Part shown: in pieces, positions 15,341 through 30,100 of the stretch | Layout: every line of letters starts with the position of its first letter | Numbering within the stretch: the first letter of the stretch is position 1 | Origin: Doris montereyensis | Lineage: Eukaryota > Mollusca > Gastropoda > Nudibranchia > Dorididae | Reading direction: 5' to 3' | Assembly: GCA_037039925.1 (NCBI GenBank) | Contig: JAXRKP010000380.1 | Coordinates: 220,001 to 284,000, forward strand | DNA: 64,000 bases | Notes under the pieces: model-generated | What the model was told of the DNA's origin: nothing | Databases searched by the model: none | Seen by the model: the letters and a program-made list of their open reading frames with translations, nothing else | Program-made: the position numbers and the translations under genes

Positions 15341-15773
15341 CCTGTGTGCTTCATCAATAACTGTTGGGTAATGTGTGTTGATTGTTTGCGTAAGGTCTAT
15401 ATAAACCTTTTCTTGAAGTATTTAAGACAGTGGTTGCCAATAAAAGATCGACTGTGGTATGCCTGTGATGTGATTTTGTAATTGGTATGAAAGGATGATG
15501 CAATAGGATCCGACCTAAGTGTGAGTTTTCCATGTGTTATTAGTGATAATCGATGTTATAGTGAGACAAAATGGTGTGCTCACTAGTTGGAGAATAAAGG
15601 CTGCAAAAGACTAGCATCCTGTTTAGGGGTTGGTTGTCTCAAAGGAACTTTTCTGCTCCCTTTTGTACTCTGTAACTCACCGCAACATTTCATTTGTACA
15701 AATGTGTCAATAGATGAATATCATTTATGAAAAATACAATGGCTGAGATATACACATTTTTCACTCTACTTAC

Positions 15774-15823
15774 TTTTTCTTCTTCGTCTGTTTCTTGCTC
15801 TGAACCATGCCCAACACGAGACA
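15774..15823 (-). CDS. CAMTA: CAMTA exon 7 (small linker exon)
   Basis: 50-bp exon between TTTCATCAG and GTAAGT. It encodes SRVGHGSEQETDEEEK, an acidic linker with no domain. It was found by phase: exon 6 ends phase 1, this exon takes two bases, then 16 codons end in phase 0, and exon 8 begins in phase 0 with VEKILEELLPML. The excellent donor (AAAAA|GTAAGT) and the phase fit on both sides are the evidence; the sequence itself is not recognisable. Confidence 0.78.
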
Positions 15824-16424
15824 CTGATGAAAGAAAATGGGGCACACAATTTGTTCATTTCAATGCGTCGAATTCATGACAGGTCACCAGTAGTGGTTAA
15901 TAAAAATGGAGGATAAAAAAAAAAAAAGTATGATGCACGTCTAAACATAACTACTTGAAAGCTTTTTTTTTCTTTATTTTTTTTAATTCTTTTCTTTTTT
16001 AAAGTCAGATCTCATCTTGTCCTGTGAGGATTTCCAACAAATTTTGACCAAATGCCTTTATCTTGAAGAAAAAGAAGAAGAAAAGATGGAACAAAAACAA
16101 CAACACATAAATAAGACATACATGCACAAAAAAACCGAAACAACACTCTACCAAAAGAAATTTGATGAAAGCAATAAATGTCCAAAGCATGTTAAGATTC
16201 ATAGTCGTAAGAAGCTATCTGAAAATAAAGACGTTTTGATATAATATGACAGTCGAATCTTAAGGTACTCAAATTTGCTGGCGTGAAAAGCAATATGAAT
16301 ATCACAGATATACACTGTTTGAGGTGCCTTTACCAAATGCAGGCTTCACAAAACATTGTCCAAGTCTTTGTAATCAATGCCAGTACAATGAAGATGCACA
16401 GAGAAAAATAACCCCAAAACGTAC

Positions 16425-16564
16425 ACATTGGTCTGAGCTGATCCACCAGTTCTTCTTTGGTCCATTCGCTTCCCTTCAATTCCGATGACACAGACAAGAT
16501 GGAGGGCTTGGCAGTCTCCGGGCACGGCACATTCCAGATAGTGAAGGAGAACAATGTTGGGGTT
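16425..16564 (-). CDS. CAMTA: CAMTA exon 6, end of CG-1 domain (one-base frame break)
   Basis: Acceptor CATCTTCAG, donor after ATGT (GTACGT). It opens with NPNIVLLHYL in one frame and continues with NVPCPETAKPSILSV then WTKEELVDQLRPM in another. The family reads IVLVHYLNVP continuously, so the extra G in CTGGAATGTG at about 16533 is a one-base insertion. Removing it conceptually gives 139 bp and a phase 1 end that fits exon 7. The acceptor sits just downstream of the 2 kb CT tract (on the sense strand) of intron 5. Whether the insertion is genomic or a consensus error cannot be told from one sequence; I favour error. Confidence 0.92.
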
Positions 16565-16609
16565 CTGAAGATGAAACAAATGCGATAAGTATGGACCGAT
16601 TTGCCCAGA

Positions 16610-19167
<2,558 letters not shown>

Positions 19168-19239
19168 CTGCAGCAACCAATAGCAACGCCGATGGAATGT
19201 AGGCAAAATAGCAGAGTGGACATAGGATCCATAGATGCA
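19168..19239 (-). CDS. CAMTA: CAMTA exon 5, CG-1 domain
   Basis: 72 bp, exactly 24 codons, phase 0 on both sides, acceptor CTTTTCAG, donor GTGAGC. It encodes CIYGSYVHSAILPTFHRRC followed by YWLLQ, which is almost identical to the CLYGCYVHSSIxPTFHRRCYWLLQ block of animal CAMTAs. This is the single clearest identifier of the gene. Confidence 0.96.
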
Positions 19240-19829
19240 CTGAAAAGGCAGACAACAACAAAAATTAATTATGTGGAAAACAACTGCTAAAAAGGCTTGC
19301 ATTTTTATGTATGACAGCAAAGACATTAAATAGAGACCAGCCTTAAAGTGGTAACCTGTTGCATCAACAAAACAAATTTTGCATTTCATGAACAAATTTG
19401 TGTCAATCTAAAAATGGACGTCTTTAATTTTGCAATTATTTTCATTACAAACATTATTGTTATCATCCCAGTAAAGGAAAATCCATAGCATTTAAACTAT
19501 TTACTGTAGTGTCATCAAGTGAGACAAACAAAGATGAGCAACAGATTTACAATCTAAAATCAAAGATGAAGATGGATCTATGGTCTGTATCCCCGCATAA
19601 GTGCAGGTTCATCGACTGTACATGTTTTATCCTCCAGCAGGCCATTTCATTTCAAGTTCTTCTCAACTCAACTCCTGGGGAGTACAGCAGTCTGTAAGGC
19701 ACGTCATGCTAAAAATTTGACAAGATCTTTCTGTACCTTTAACTCTGGACTCATTCACACATGAGGAGAGCAGAGCAAAGTACCTTTCCTAGGGGTAAAA
19801 CGTTGTGCAAAAACACCTGGGCCTTCCAC

Positions 19830-19945
19830 AGGGATCTCAGGGTGCATTCAGAGGAAACAGCAAAATGAAAGACATGTGAAAGAGTGAAAGGGAAGTAGAA
19901 AAACCTAAAAATAGAGCTCACCAATAACAAGCGTCCACATGTGAT
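19830..19945 (+). mobile_element. SINE C copy
   Basis: GATCTCAGGGTGCATTCAGA, GGAAACAGCAAAATGAAAGA and a tail near AGAGCTCACCAATAACAAGC match family C. CAMTA intron 4. Confidence 0.7.
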
Positions 19946-20162
19946 TCATAAACATGACTGGAGACATAAAACATGGCTATGACTCTCTTGAGATTATCAT
20001 TTGTGTGCTGTTTCGTCGTCTTCAACTTGATTGCATAATCAATGTATATAACAGAATGACGTTGACTCATTAATCGTGAGCATGGTTACGTTCCATTGGG
20101 TCAATCATCATAAATGGGTTACTTTAATTAAATCCAGATTAAGAACATGGCAGAAATCTTAC

Positions 20163-20298
20163 CTCCAAACCTTGCACCTTGAGCTTCATATGATCCTCTC
20201 TGATGTTGCGTCCATTTCTCCTTTTCTTCCAACAGTAGCCATCCCGTCTGTAAATCACGACCGCTCTGTTGTACAGCAACATAGATCCACTGACAGGC
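20163..20298 (-). CDS. CAMTA: CAMTA exon 4, CG-1 domain core
   Basis: 136 bp, acceptor GCTCAG, donor GTAAGA, phase 2 in and phase 0 out. It encodes SGSMLLYNRAVVIYRRDGY, then CWKKRRNGRNIREDHMKLKV, then QGLE. This is the basic heart of the CG-1 domain. The GSM.LYNR, YR.DGY.WKK and REDHMKLKVQG blocks are the most conserved stretches of the family, and the KKRR cluster also serves as a nuclear-localisation-type basic patch. The insert between WKK and REDH (RRNGRNI) is similar in length to the KRKDGKTT of vertebrate proteins. No frameshift here. Confidence 0.95.
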
Positions 20299-20559
20299 CT
20301 GAGCATGGAAAAATGGTCATAGTATGATTAACTCTTGAACCAAAAGGGAGTGCTATCAACCGCAGAGCAACTCAGACAGCGTCATTTACACAACTTGAGA
20401 GTTTTGTTCCTTGTCACTATGTTACGCTTCTTCTTTTACCTATTTTAGTCCTTTCTTGGCAGTCTGTGTTGCTCAGCGGTGAGGCAGCATGCGTCGCTTC
20501 GTGGTTAATGAGTTAAGAAGGTTACAACAAACCTTATACAGCAGTTTTTGTAACTTGGT

Positions 20560-20705
20560 TTGATTGATATTTACTCTGTCCACTACCACATGCAGTGTTC
20601 TCAGGGTGAATGAAAAGGAAACAGTAAGATGAAAGGTAAGTGAAAGAGGGAAAGGAAGGAGTAGGACCAACCACCAGCATCTGCCCGACAACACCCCATG
20701 TCTTA
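20560..20705 (+). mobile_element. SINE C copy, near full length
   Basis: TTGATATTTACTCTGTCCAC, GTTCTCAGGGTGAATGAAAA and AGTAGGACCAACCACCAGCA, in the family C order. CAMTA intron 3. Confidence 0.8.
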
Positions 20706-20907
20706 GGCCCTCATTTGTTGAAGATTTTGTTCAGATGACCAAAAACCAGTAGTGTCTCTCTCCCATTCAATTTTACAACACATTCATAATGAGATTTCTT
20801 GAGTGACACTCTCGTTCACTGATATAAAGAAAAATAATAAAACTTTTTCACGATCCATTATAAAAGCAAACATTATTCTCTAAGGAAGATGAAGAAAAAG
20901 TTCTCAC

Positions 20908-20975
20908 CGAATCTTCTGGGGTCGCACCAGCCATTCCTTATGTCGATCAAAGGCTATCAGAATCGATGCAATTTC
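20908..20975 (-). CDS. CAMTA: CAMTA exon 3, CG-1 domain
   Basis: 68 bp, phase 0 in and phase 2 out (CG then GTGAGA donor), acceptor TTTCAG. It encodes EIASILIAFDRHKEWLV followed by RPQKIR, equivalent to the EIAAYLITFEKHEEWL helix and strand of CG-1. No frame disturbance. The phase 2 end joins G of exon 4 to make Arg. Confidence 0.93.
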
Positions 20976-21706
20976 CTGAAAGCAAAATAGATATATTATA
21001 AAAGTGAGAATTGATAAATGAAAAATTAAAGATCTCATCAATAGGGCAAGTCAATTAAGACTCATTTTTGGTGGTGTATAATGGGGGAAGGAGAAAAGAA
21101 ATGTCAAAATGAGGAGTTACCAGGGTTGGGTTTTTTTATGACAAGCCTTCAATCATACATTTGTTGTAAATCATCATAAACTGCTATATATCCCAAAGAC
21201 TTGCATCCCTGAACAGTTCTCTGTCCTATGCTATCATTTCTGCATCAGCTATTGTTTTTCCGAATGCTTACTCTATAATTGTACATGACTTTCCTCTTTT
21301 TCTTTCACAAGTCATTTCACCCCCAGATTCATCCTTTCTAGACCTTTATGCCATGTGATGTATCAAAAGTATTTTGGCTATTCAATTCTACAAACAAACC
21401 GTTCCAATCATCCCTCATTTACCTGTACAGCTCTTCTTTTAAAATATCAATGTAATGGTTATGTGTTCAGTCGTCCATGAAATTCTAAAGATTTTTCTGT
21501 AGCACTTCAATTTGAATGAAGTTAACGGTGTAACAATATGCTTGGTCATGAGTCCATGCCTCATCTCCATGCGTTGGGGAATATGTAGCATTGTGTGATC
21601 TTTAGTTTTGTTTTTTGTGTCCCTTATATTCGTAACTTTGCTTGATGCTTTATGCAAGTCTTTTCTTAAAAGAATGATATAACTGTATCAAGAAGTAAAA
21701 AGTAAA

Positions 21707-21990
21707 CTAAAGTTCCTTCAAGGACATTACAGCACATAGAGCCGGAGTTAATTCCGGTTTCTATAGCATGAAGCGGAACAGGTGATAATAATCACCTCCT
21801 GGTCAGGACGCCAGACTGACGCATGTTTTTACATGAAACCAGTGCTTGTACCATTTTGCACTTGGGGCGAGTGGGGAAAATGCATGTTAAGTGTTTTTTC
21901 CCAAGAAACACAATGTCAGTTCTGGTGTGCATTGGTGGTCAGGTGGTTAGGCTGCCGGACTGGGGGATCATGACGTCCCGGTACAAATCC
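21707..21990. mobile_element. Two SINE A pieces in opposite orientation
   Basis: 21707-21925 is a minus-oriented SINE A body lacking its head. It abuts a plus-oriented SINE A head at 21926-21990 (GTGGTCAGGTGGTTAGGCTG, then a decayed B box CGGTACAAATC). CAMTA intron 2. Confidence 0.75.
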
Positions 21991-22340
21991 TGTATAAAGA
22001 AAGTCTTATAAATATAAATCTTGCTAATAATGAGAGCAATGATGTATTGCATAATGGGTATTCTTTAACACCACTTTAATATTTTCAATGGTTTGATTAG
22101 CTTTTTTCAACCATTATTATAGCCGTTTGCTGATTACGTATGAAACGACAAAAGTCAAACATGGTGACATAAAACTTTGAAGAAAGAGTAAGAAAGGAGA
22201 CTGACATGAAGAAGAAAAAAAGGTTCATAAATTGCAGGGTTTTTTTTGCAAAATAAGAGGCATTTTCATATCTAGGTTAAGGTTTTTCTCTTCAACACAC
22301 TTCTGCCTCGCTGTATCAATAGAAAAATAAATACATATCA

Positions 22341-22642
22341 ACGGTGAAAGTCACAAACCATGTAAATCTATAATCAGTGACACTTTTAATTTGTTTTTTT
22401 TAACATTAGAAAGCTCCCAATAGATGCTTTGTCTAGTTAGGAGTCTGTGGCACAAGAACCAATAGAAACCTGTATAATAACCATTTATGAGCAATTCAAT
22501 GTATTCCTATTGGGTCTAGTTTTTGACACTTGCAAACTGTGTATGTCTGTGGAAATAGATTTAAAATCACAACATCACCCTTTTCTTTGATTTTTTCAGA
22601 ACATCCAAAATTGGGACTTACACCGTGTGCAACTTTCACCGT
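22341..22642 (-). mobile_element. MITE M copy 1
   Basis: Terminal inverted repeats ACGGTGAAAGT (22341) and ACTTTCACCGT (22632). The internal block with GTGGCACAAGAACC and TTAGGAGTC is the reverse of that in the copies at 58883 and 60186. It ends 40 bp from the exon 2 donor. Confidence 0.8.
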
Positions 22643-22683
22643 ATATATGTATATAATGCTTCTGATTTCTTTCCAATCATTAC

Positions 22684-22775
22684 CTCATTTGTATTCCAGC
22701 GATGCCGTACACTGACAAATTCCTCAGCTGGCGTGATTTTCCGCAGCTGTTCAGGCAAGGTTATGTTAACAACAC
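22684..22775 (-). CDS. CAMTA: CAMTA exon 2, start of CG-1 domain
   Basis: 92 bp, phase 1 in and phase 0 out, between an ATGATAG acceptor and a GTAATG donor. It encodes ITLPEQLRK followed by RHRWNTNE. The latter is the invariant opening signature of the CG-1 DNA-binding domain, in which animal CAMTAs have LPKERHRWNTNEE-type sequence. The preceding LPEQLRK segment matches the family position of the LP(K/E)xL strand. The acceptor lacks a strong polypyrimidine tract, but the reading frame joins both neighbours without adjustment. Confidence 0.92.
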
Positions 22776-24315
22776 CTATCATTGTAAAAAGAGAGAGAAT
22801 TAGGAACTAAAATGATTCGGTGACAATTCTGAAACAGCAATAGTCTAGTGAGTACCACCAGGAAACATTTCCTTTTATAAAATGCAACTAACAAGTCAAG
22901 AAAAAACTTTCAGGCGACAACAAATTTGTACATGAGCACTACTATTATAATAATTTAAGGGGATATGGGGCACCTAGAATAAGCCATTTGAGGTAAAAAT
23001 ATCAAAATTGAGGTTATTTTGTGGCATTTCTTTCTAGTTCCACTTCTTATTAGCTATACTTACAAACCATCCCCAAGTCTGAATTCCCTGTCTTTCTGTG
23101 AAAAAATAGTCTTTGAAGACAACAACCATCACCAGTTTCGTGACAAATTATCATATTTTGCCTTATTTTGAGACCCTCACAAACCTAAAACCCCTCGAAT
23201 GAAATAGGGTGTATTCATTTACGCACTGTGCTTTTCATGTTGAGACTAGACAGTCAGCATCAATAGTATAATTTTGCTATAGTACATTATTATTGTATTC
23301 AGAACTGCTAACAAAGCCCACACTTCCATATATGGGCAAAGGTTACGCTCAAATGCTACTAACATCTTCACAAACAGTCACAAAGTCTCTCACCCTCGCA
23401 CACGGCTGGCCCGTTTAACCAATCGACACTGGTCTGGTGCGATCACTCATGTTGCTTCTCACGAACCGAGCGACGCAGTCGGTCCCCCAATAGGGTCATC
23501 GTGAATGTTTCATTATGTCTTCAATGCTTATAATATTTGATTACAGAATATATATTCATTCTATTCCAGGGTTGCCAAGTTTGAAAAATCAAAATGAGGG
23601 ACAATGGGAGGTGAAATGAGGGACAGTGAGACTGACCGATGTATTTCATAAATTCCTAGACAAGTGCACAGAATAGGCTATTCTCTCGTTCCACACCTTG
23701 CTATCATCAGTAGTAGTTAATTTCTAGATTTTCTCTGGATTTCAGTTTCAGAAGTAGCTAGGACATACCATGTACACAAAATCAATATAAATGACAAACA
23801 ATCTAAAGTCTAATTTAGATTAGACTCAAAGCACCAATATGCAATAAAACATATTTCTATAAAAGCCATGATTCTTGATTCAGCCACACCTCCAATGTCC
23901 AAAAATTAATTACAGTATAAACTGAAGCAGAAAGTTATATGACTAGCAGCAGGAGTCTTCACTATAATTCTATCAGTCTTTACTGAAGTGTCCTCTCACA
24001 GTTTTTAAATAAAATAAATACTTTTGGTCTACAATCTGTGTTTGGCAGAGTTGGCCAGAGCGACAGTTGTAGCTGATTTGTAAGTCTTCAGAAGGGCTGG
24101 TGATGGATTCCATTGAAAGCAAGGGCGAGTAATTTGCTTCAATACAAGGAATGCCGGTGTAAGTCGATGTTCAAGTTAAAGGGATCTTGACTTCTAAACG
24201 ATCGACTTGCATAAAAAAAAAATCGGTGTATGTGATTTATGTGAGTTATCTCCTTATGTCCATGATTGGTTTGGGGGTCAATATCAATTATAAGATAAGC
24301 ACAAATATGGGTAGT

Positions 24316-24562
24316 GAGGGGTCGGTGGCCGAGTGGTTAGGCTGTTAGACTTAGGATCACGAGGTCCGAATCGTAACAAAGCTAATTCCAACGTTGAGTT
24401 TCTTGGGAAGGTACAAAACACGCACTTTCCCCACTCGATACAGGTGCAAGTAGGTAGAATCACTAGCTTGGGAGTTAGGATCTGCGTCAGACTAGCAGTA
24501 GCAGCCTGTCCACGAGAAGCTGGCTTAAGCCCCGGCGCTATGGGTCGCGATGTCATGAGACA
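24316..24562 (+). mobile_element. SINE A nested in the hAT-like element
   Basis: Head GTCGGTGGCCGAGTGGTTAG with A box, decayed B box GGTCCGAATCG, and family A body to CCGGCGCTATGGG. Confidence 0.85.
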
Positions 24563-24891
24563 AACTCCCTTACTTAATGAAATCACGGAAAATTCATTTT
24601 CATTGATGGCTTAAACCCTTACGTTGTTACCAAGAGTATAATGTGATTAATCATATGAACAGCGCTCAAGTCTAGTAATACTGGTTATCACGTGCGACCT
24701 TGAAAAAAAAAAAGCAATACTCATGTAGCGCAGTGGTAGTAGAAGGCCCACGTGGAATATTACTATAGTCTCAGTCTCAGAAAATATTATTAATACTAAT
24801 AATACTATTGAGGGGCCGCATATCCCAAACACAATGCTACACGCGTCTGGACTGATCGCGATGTTGTGTATATAATATTAGTTATTGTGCT

Positions 24892-25540
<649 letters not shown>

Positions 25541-25850
25541 TGTCATTCTCACGCTAAGACATACAGATGAATGATGGTGCCGTCAGTTTTACAAGAAGAC
25601 AATGCTACTATAATACAGTTTACTTTCTAAGTAGTAATAACAGTACAGTAGGTAAACATTATGAGTCTAGTGTTGTACAGTTACCTCAGTGTACGATGCA
25701 ATGTTACATTACATCAATATTATTATGGCACCGTTAGTTGTACTGTGGGGGTTTTCACTGAAAGTTTAACAGTTCAGAAAGTCAGATTTGCGGGACAAGC
25801 GACGTGTATGTGGGACGGACGACGATAATGCGGGACGCTTGGCAACCCTG

Positions 25851-26932
25851 TTCTATCCTATGCATCGTTTTTATTATCCTTTAATGCATGTTGTTTGACA
25901 TCACGAGTAAAAAACTCTCGTGATCCGAAAGTTGTGTGAAACGTGTGTTTTTGTATGCTTTAAATTAAATTGAATTGTGAAATTTCAATTGCACATTTTC
26001 TCAAAATGATACTTTATAGACTATTTTATCGCTTTTTTTGCCATATTTGTACATATTTTGTCATGAAATTTCGTATGTAGATAGCCGTTTACTGTACAAA
26101 CAATTTTTTAAAAAATATTTTCCGAAAATGTACGCTTTTTGCAAAAATATTTTTTTCATAATAATTATTTTGTATGTTTTATATGGCAAACTAAAAACAT
26201 CATTAAAACTGAAAGTCTTAATTTTTTTTTAAGGTTTACAGTCATTGCCTTGAACAACTGGCATCTGAAGTTTGGAGCGATTTGGTCAGTAAGTTTTTCT
26301 AAATCGCTATATATGTAAAATAATGTGTTAAAAGCAAAAAACATAACAATTCAAGATGGCGGCCGTTTCCATGGCAACCAAATAAACAACACCATATAAG
26401 TTTATGTGTCATTACACTAATTACATGTGTGCATAATTTAAGCCAAAAAAAAATTAAAAGTAAAAAAATAGTTTCAGAAACCCGCATTATATCTCTGAGT
26501 CTAAGAAAATGTATATCATAGATGTAAAAACACTGCTAGTGTCATAATGAAATACATTTAAAAATCAAAAGACAGCACAACAATTTATATATATAGATCT
26601 TTCAATCAAAACAGTTTAAATTTCTTAATTATTAAAAAAATAAAAAGAATCTTTCAATCTTAATAAAACAGTTTAAATTTCTTAATTATTAAAAAAATAA
26701 TCCAAGGAGGGAACTCCTTGTAATTTCAATCAACTCTTAATATATACAGTTTGAAACTAAGTCCTAAAGAAATGACAAAGAGCCAACAAAAAGCAACATA
26801 AATATTATGAGAATGTTGTTTTAGTAACAAACAAGTTGCTGAATCTTTCTTTCTATCTTCTTATAAGCTGATAATATTTTATTATAAATGAATTGAATTA
26901 AAAAAATATTTTTTAATGATGATGTCTCCCAC
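25851..26932. other. Intron 1 proximal part
   Basis: AT-rich, no gene. Contains an AAGATGGCGGC motif followed by GTTTCCATGGCAAC at 26352-26378, and a ~50-bp direct duplication (CAGTTTAAATTTCTTAATTA) at 26610-26700. Confidence 0.6.
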
Positions 26933-27023
26933 CTTCCACCGTGCCAGACGTCTCTGAACGCTCGTCTTGCTGGTCCATTTTGGAGGAAGAGGAGGAAGCT
27001 TGACCGTCCTCCAACTCCTCCAT
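26933..27023 (-). CDS. CAMTA: CAMTA exon 1 (start codon)
   Basis: ATG at 27023-27021 opens an acidic, Ser-rich leader (MEELEDGQASSSSS, then KMDQQDERSETSG). The ATG is preceded two codons upstream by an in-frame TAA, so translation cannot start earlier on this exon. The exon ends at a GTGGGA donor in phase 1 and joins exon 2 to give GGT (Gly). The 5' untranslated part probably extends to 27168, where a long pyrimidine run ending TTCTTGTAG looks like an acceptor, so at least one further non-coding upstream exon is expected and was not found. CAMTA N-termini before CG-1 are poorly conserved, so the start rests on the stop codon and splice phase rather than on homology. Confidence 0.75.
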
Positions 27024-27168
27024 GTCTTACGTCCTAACTAAAGACTAAAACCATTCTGAACCGCCAGTCGTCTACATCGTGTCTGCTCCAAAATCAAGTT
27101 GAAAAGACGATATGACTGGATTCATATATATGACACATCCGCTGCTGGTTGAACACGTCAACAGCTAA

Positions 27169-30100
27169 CTACAAGAAAAAAGGGAAGAAAAAAAACACAC
27201 AACTTAACTATAAAATTTGAATCATACACCAGATAGTCGGGTGGCTTTGGGAGATCAAAATTTCTTGGGACCTCCTCAGCACAGCTCTAAATTGATCTCC
27301 TGCTTTATTCCTCTTCTTGTGGCAAGGATCAGCTGTGCTTGGATATCATAAAGTCCAACCTATCCAAAACGACCACCAATGATCATAGACCAAGGTGGTT
27401 GTTATGGACAGGTTAAAATTGCAGGAAGGGGGGGAAGGGGTTGTCTAATTCACAAATAAACTATCCTTTCTGAGTTGTCAGAGAATGTGTATCAGTCCAC
27501 ATTTTATACATGCACCCATCTTTTGGGAGATAGATGACCATATGATAAGCAGAATTGTGTATCAATCAAGCAGACATGACAGCAATGCAAGACGGTTACT
27601 TAATCGGGGGGGGGGGGTCGGTTCAAAGCAGAGTGGTTGTCAATGCCAGTGACATCAAAGCGTATAGAAAACAATGTAAGCCGGTCCACTAATCAAACAA
27701 AATCGCAGGTAGACTGTAGCAAATCAGGCGGCAGATCATGTAGATTGTAATTTTGCTATAGACTGTCAACTAATTAAAGCAACACTGAGTCAGCGGTGGT
27801 GCAGCATGCCTTCTAGTCCAAACTTTTTTCAGGAGTAACAATCTTTGTATGCTCAGTTACTACTACGTCTTCTTGTTCCGGTTAGCGCAATGTTTTGGTT
27901 TAGTAGACGTGCTATGTCTCCTTTTTCCTCTTTCATGTATGTGTGTCCTTTAACTTGCTGTTTCTTCTTAATATTAATTCACCTTGACATTGCCCCGTGT
28001 CATGACCCGTAAATTCCAATGAAACAAATTCAATATAAACAAACAACTAAATCTCTGTGCAGTTATTAAAACAGTAGCAGTGAAGACTTTAAAAACAGAA
28101 CTAAACATATCATTTCACATCACAATTGGATTAAAAATATGCACGTTGATAATAATACTTTTTAAGAATTGAGGCTAGTATGCATAAAATATAAAAGAAA
28201 GAAGTAGAGCTCTTAGGACTTAAATTGAGTAGGTGCAACTGCCAAATCTAGTAGTAAAGAGTCCCCCATGTCTATTCATCAGGGGCTGACGAGCCTGACC
28301 GACAGTCTTCCAGCCCAGCCATCAGACCTGACAAATAGTATTATATCTAGCTGTAGACCTGACGGCTGACCACCATGGCCTGAAAAAGCTGTCATCTGCT
28401 ATTAAATTTTAAATCTTGCAAAAGGAGAGTATAAATTAATCTCTCTATAGATTAGATAAAACTCTAGATCTAGATCCATCATGTTGTCAAGTAAAATACA
28501 AATTATTTAAGTCTTATAATCACAGTGGGGTCAGGAATGATGATAGTGAGTGCCCGACAATGGGAATCCTCCGCACAAATATCTAGCATTTACAATACAG
28601 GTCTCCCACCTGCTCTCCTGCCTCCTCTCCCTAATTTATATTGCCCTTCTATATAGATCAGATTAAGGTTGAGTCGTCTTGTCTAGGTCTGATGTTACCT
28701 GATTCAAATCTCTGTGTGATCTACAAGAATGACAAAATAGGGACCTCAGTACAGCATGAAAGACCATCAGTTAACAGTCCTTTACAATACTATTTATAAT
28801 AATATATAATATGTGAGATCTAGCCGCTCTTGTTCTAGATATATATATAGATCTCTAGGCCTCTAGATCTATATATATCTAGTAACTTGAGAAGATTCTT
28901 AGCAGACCAAACATGTAGGCCCCAGTAGATCTTTATCTTAGTCTAGAGCTAGATCTAGATAAAAAATAGTTTACAACAATAATATATAGGCTAAATCTAG
29001 ATAATCTATTCTTTACTTAGCTTCTAGGCCTGACTGAGCAAATCAGACATGATCAACAATGAAGAAGGAAGGGATCATGACGAATCTATTCTCACCACTC
29101 ACTTTGATTTGATAGAGATTTAGATTTGAGTACTTCATTAAAATGACTTAAGAATAACTAAAGACTATATTACCATTTATATCTAGATCTAAATCTTGAC
29201 TCATAGCTCTACATAGAGCAAGGAATGTTTCAGTTTTCTGGTCTATAATAATGATAATGCCCTGAGCTTCTAATGTGGGGTTTCTCGTGAACACACACAC
29301 ACACAGAAGTGTTTATAGTAAGTTTACTTGCATTGTATACATATCAAGAAGCTAGATCTAGAGCTAAATCGGAATCTATATAAATGCACTTGTACACGTA
29401 GACGACAGTCCCCTATAGATTCTTAAATATTGGTGCTAAATCCTTTTTTATTCAGGATGATTTGGGTAGGGCTTGCAGAAGGGTATCAGTAGAAGTAAAA
29501 CAAAACTAAAACAAAACAAAACAAAACAAGAGCTCTGAAGACTACCAAATACTAGATATACGTTACCGATGGAGGTTATAATGTACATTCTCTATTCCCT
29601 TGGTATCCATAGCTTTGAAATGGAACAAATACACAATGGCTCAGACAAAGAAAACAGTAAAACTTAATTTCCTTCGTACACAGAATGCATTATGATTAGA
29701 TATTATACTCAGTATCCGTAGCTGATGCATTGATTGTCAATGATTGATCGACTCTCTTCCTCGGGGAATGCGCATGTACATCCGGATATAGCTTCGATTA
29801 CATCGAGGATCACATTCACGACTACTAAAAAACATGAGAGAAAACGGAGAGAAGATTTAATGTAGAACAAAATAATGGGTGATTAAAACACAATGAAATA
29901 ACAAAGAAGAACAAATTTGGTTCTAGATCTACATGATACAGCAAAGAAGTACTCATATCATGCGAATACGTCATTTGGTTGCTATCGAAAAATATCTGAA
30001 AGCGGATGCATTATGTCTATAAGGAGAAATCGATAACATCAGAAAGGGCAAAGCATCACGATTATTGTTGAATGTTCCTTCATCGAAAAGAGTGACTAGA

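Noticed and set aside
24316..24400. tRNA-Ser/Leu-like gene
   Set aside because: Same reason: it is the head of a SINE A, with the family body attached.
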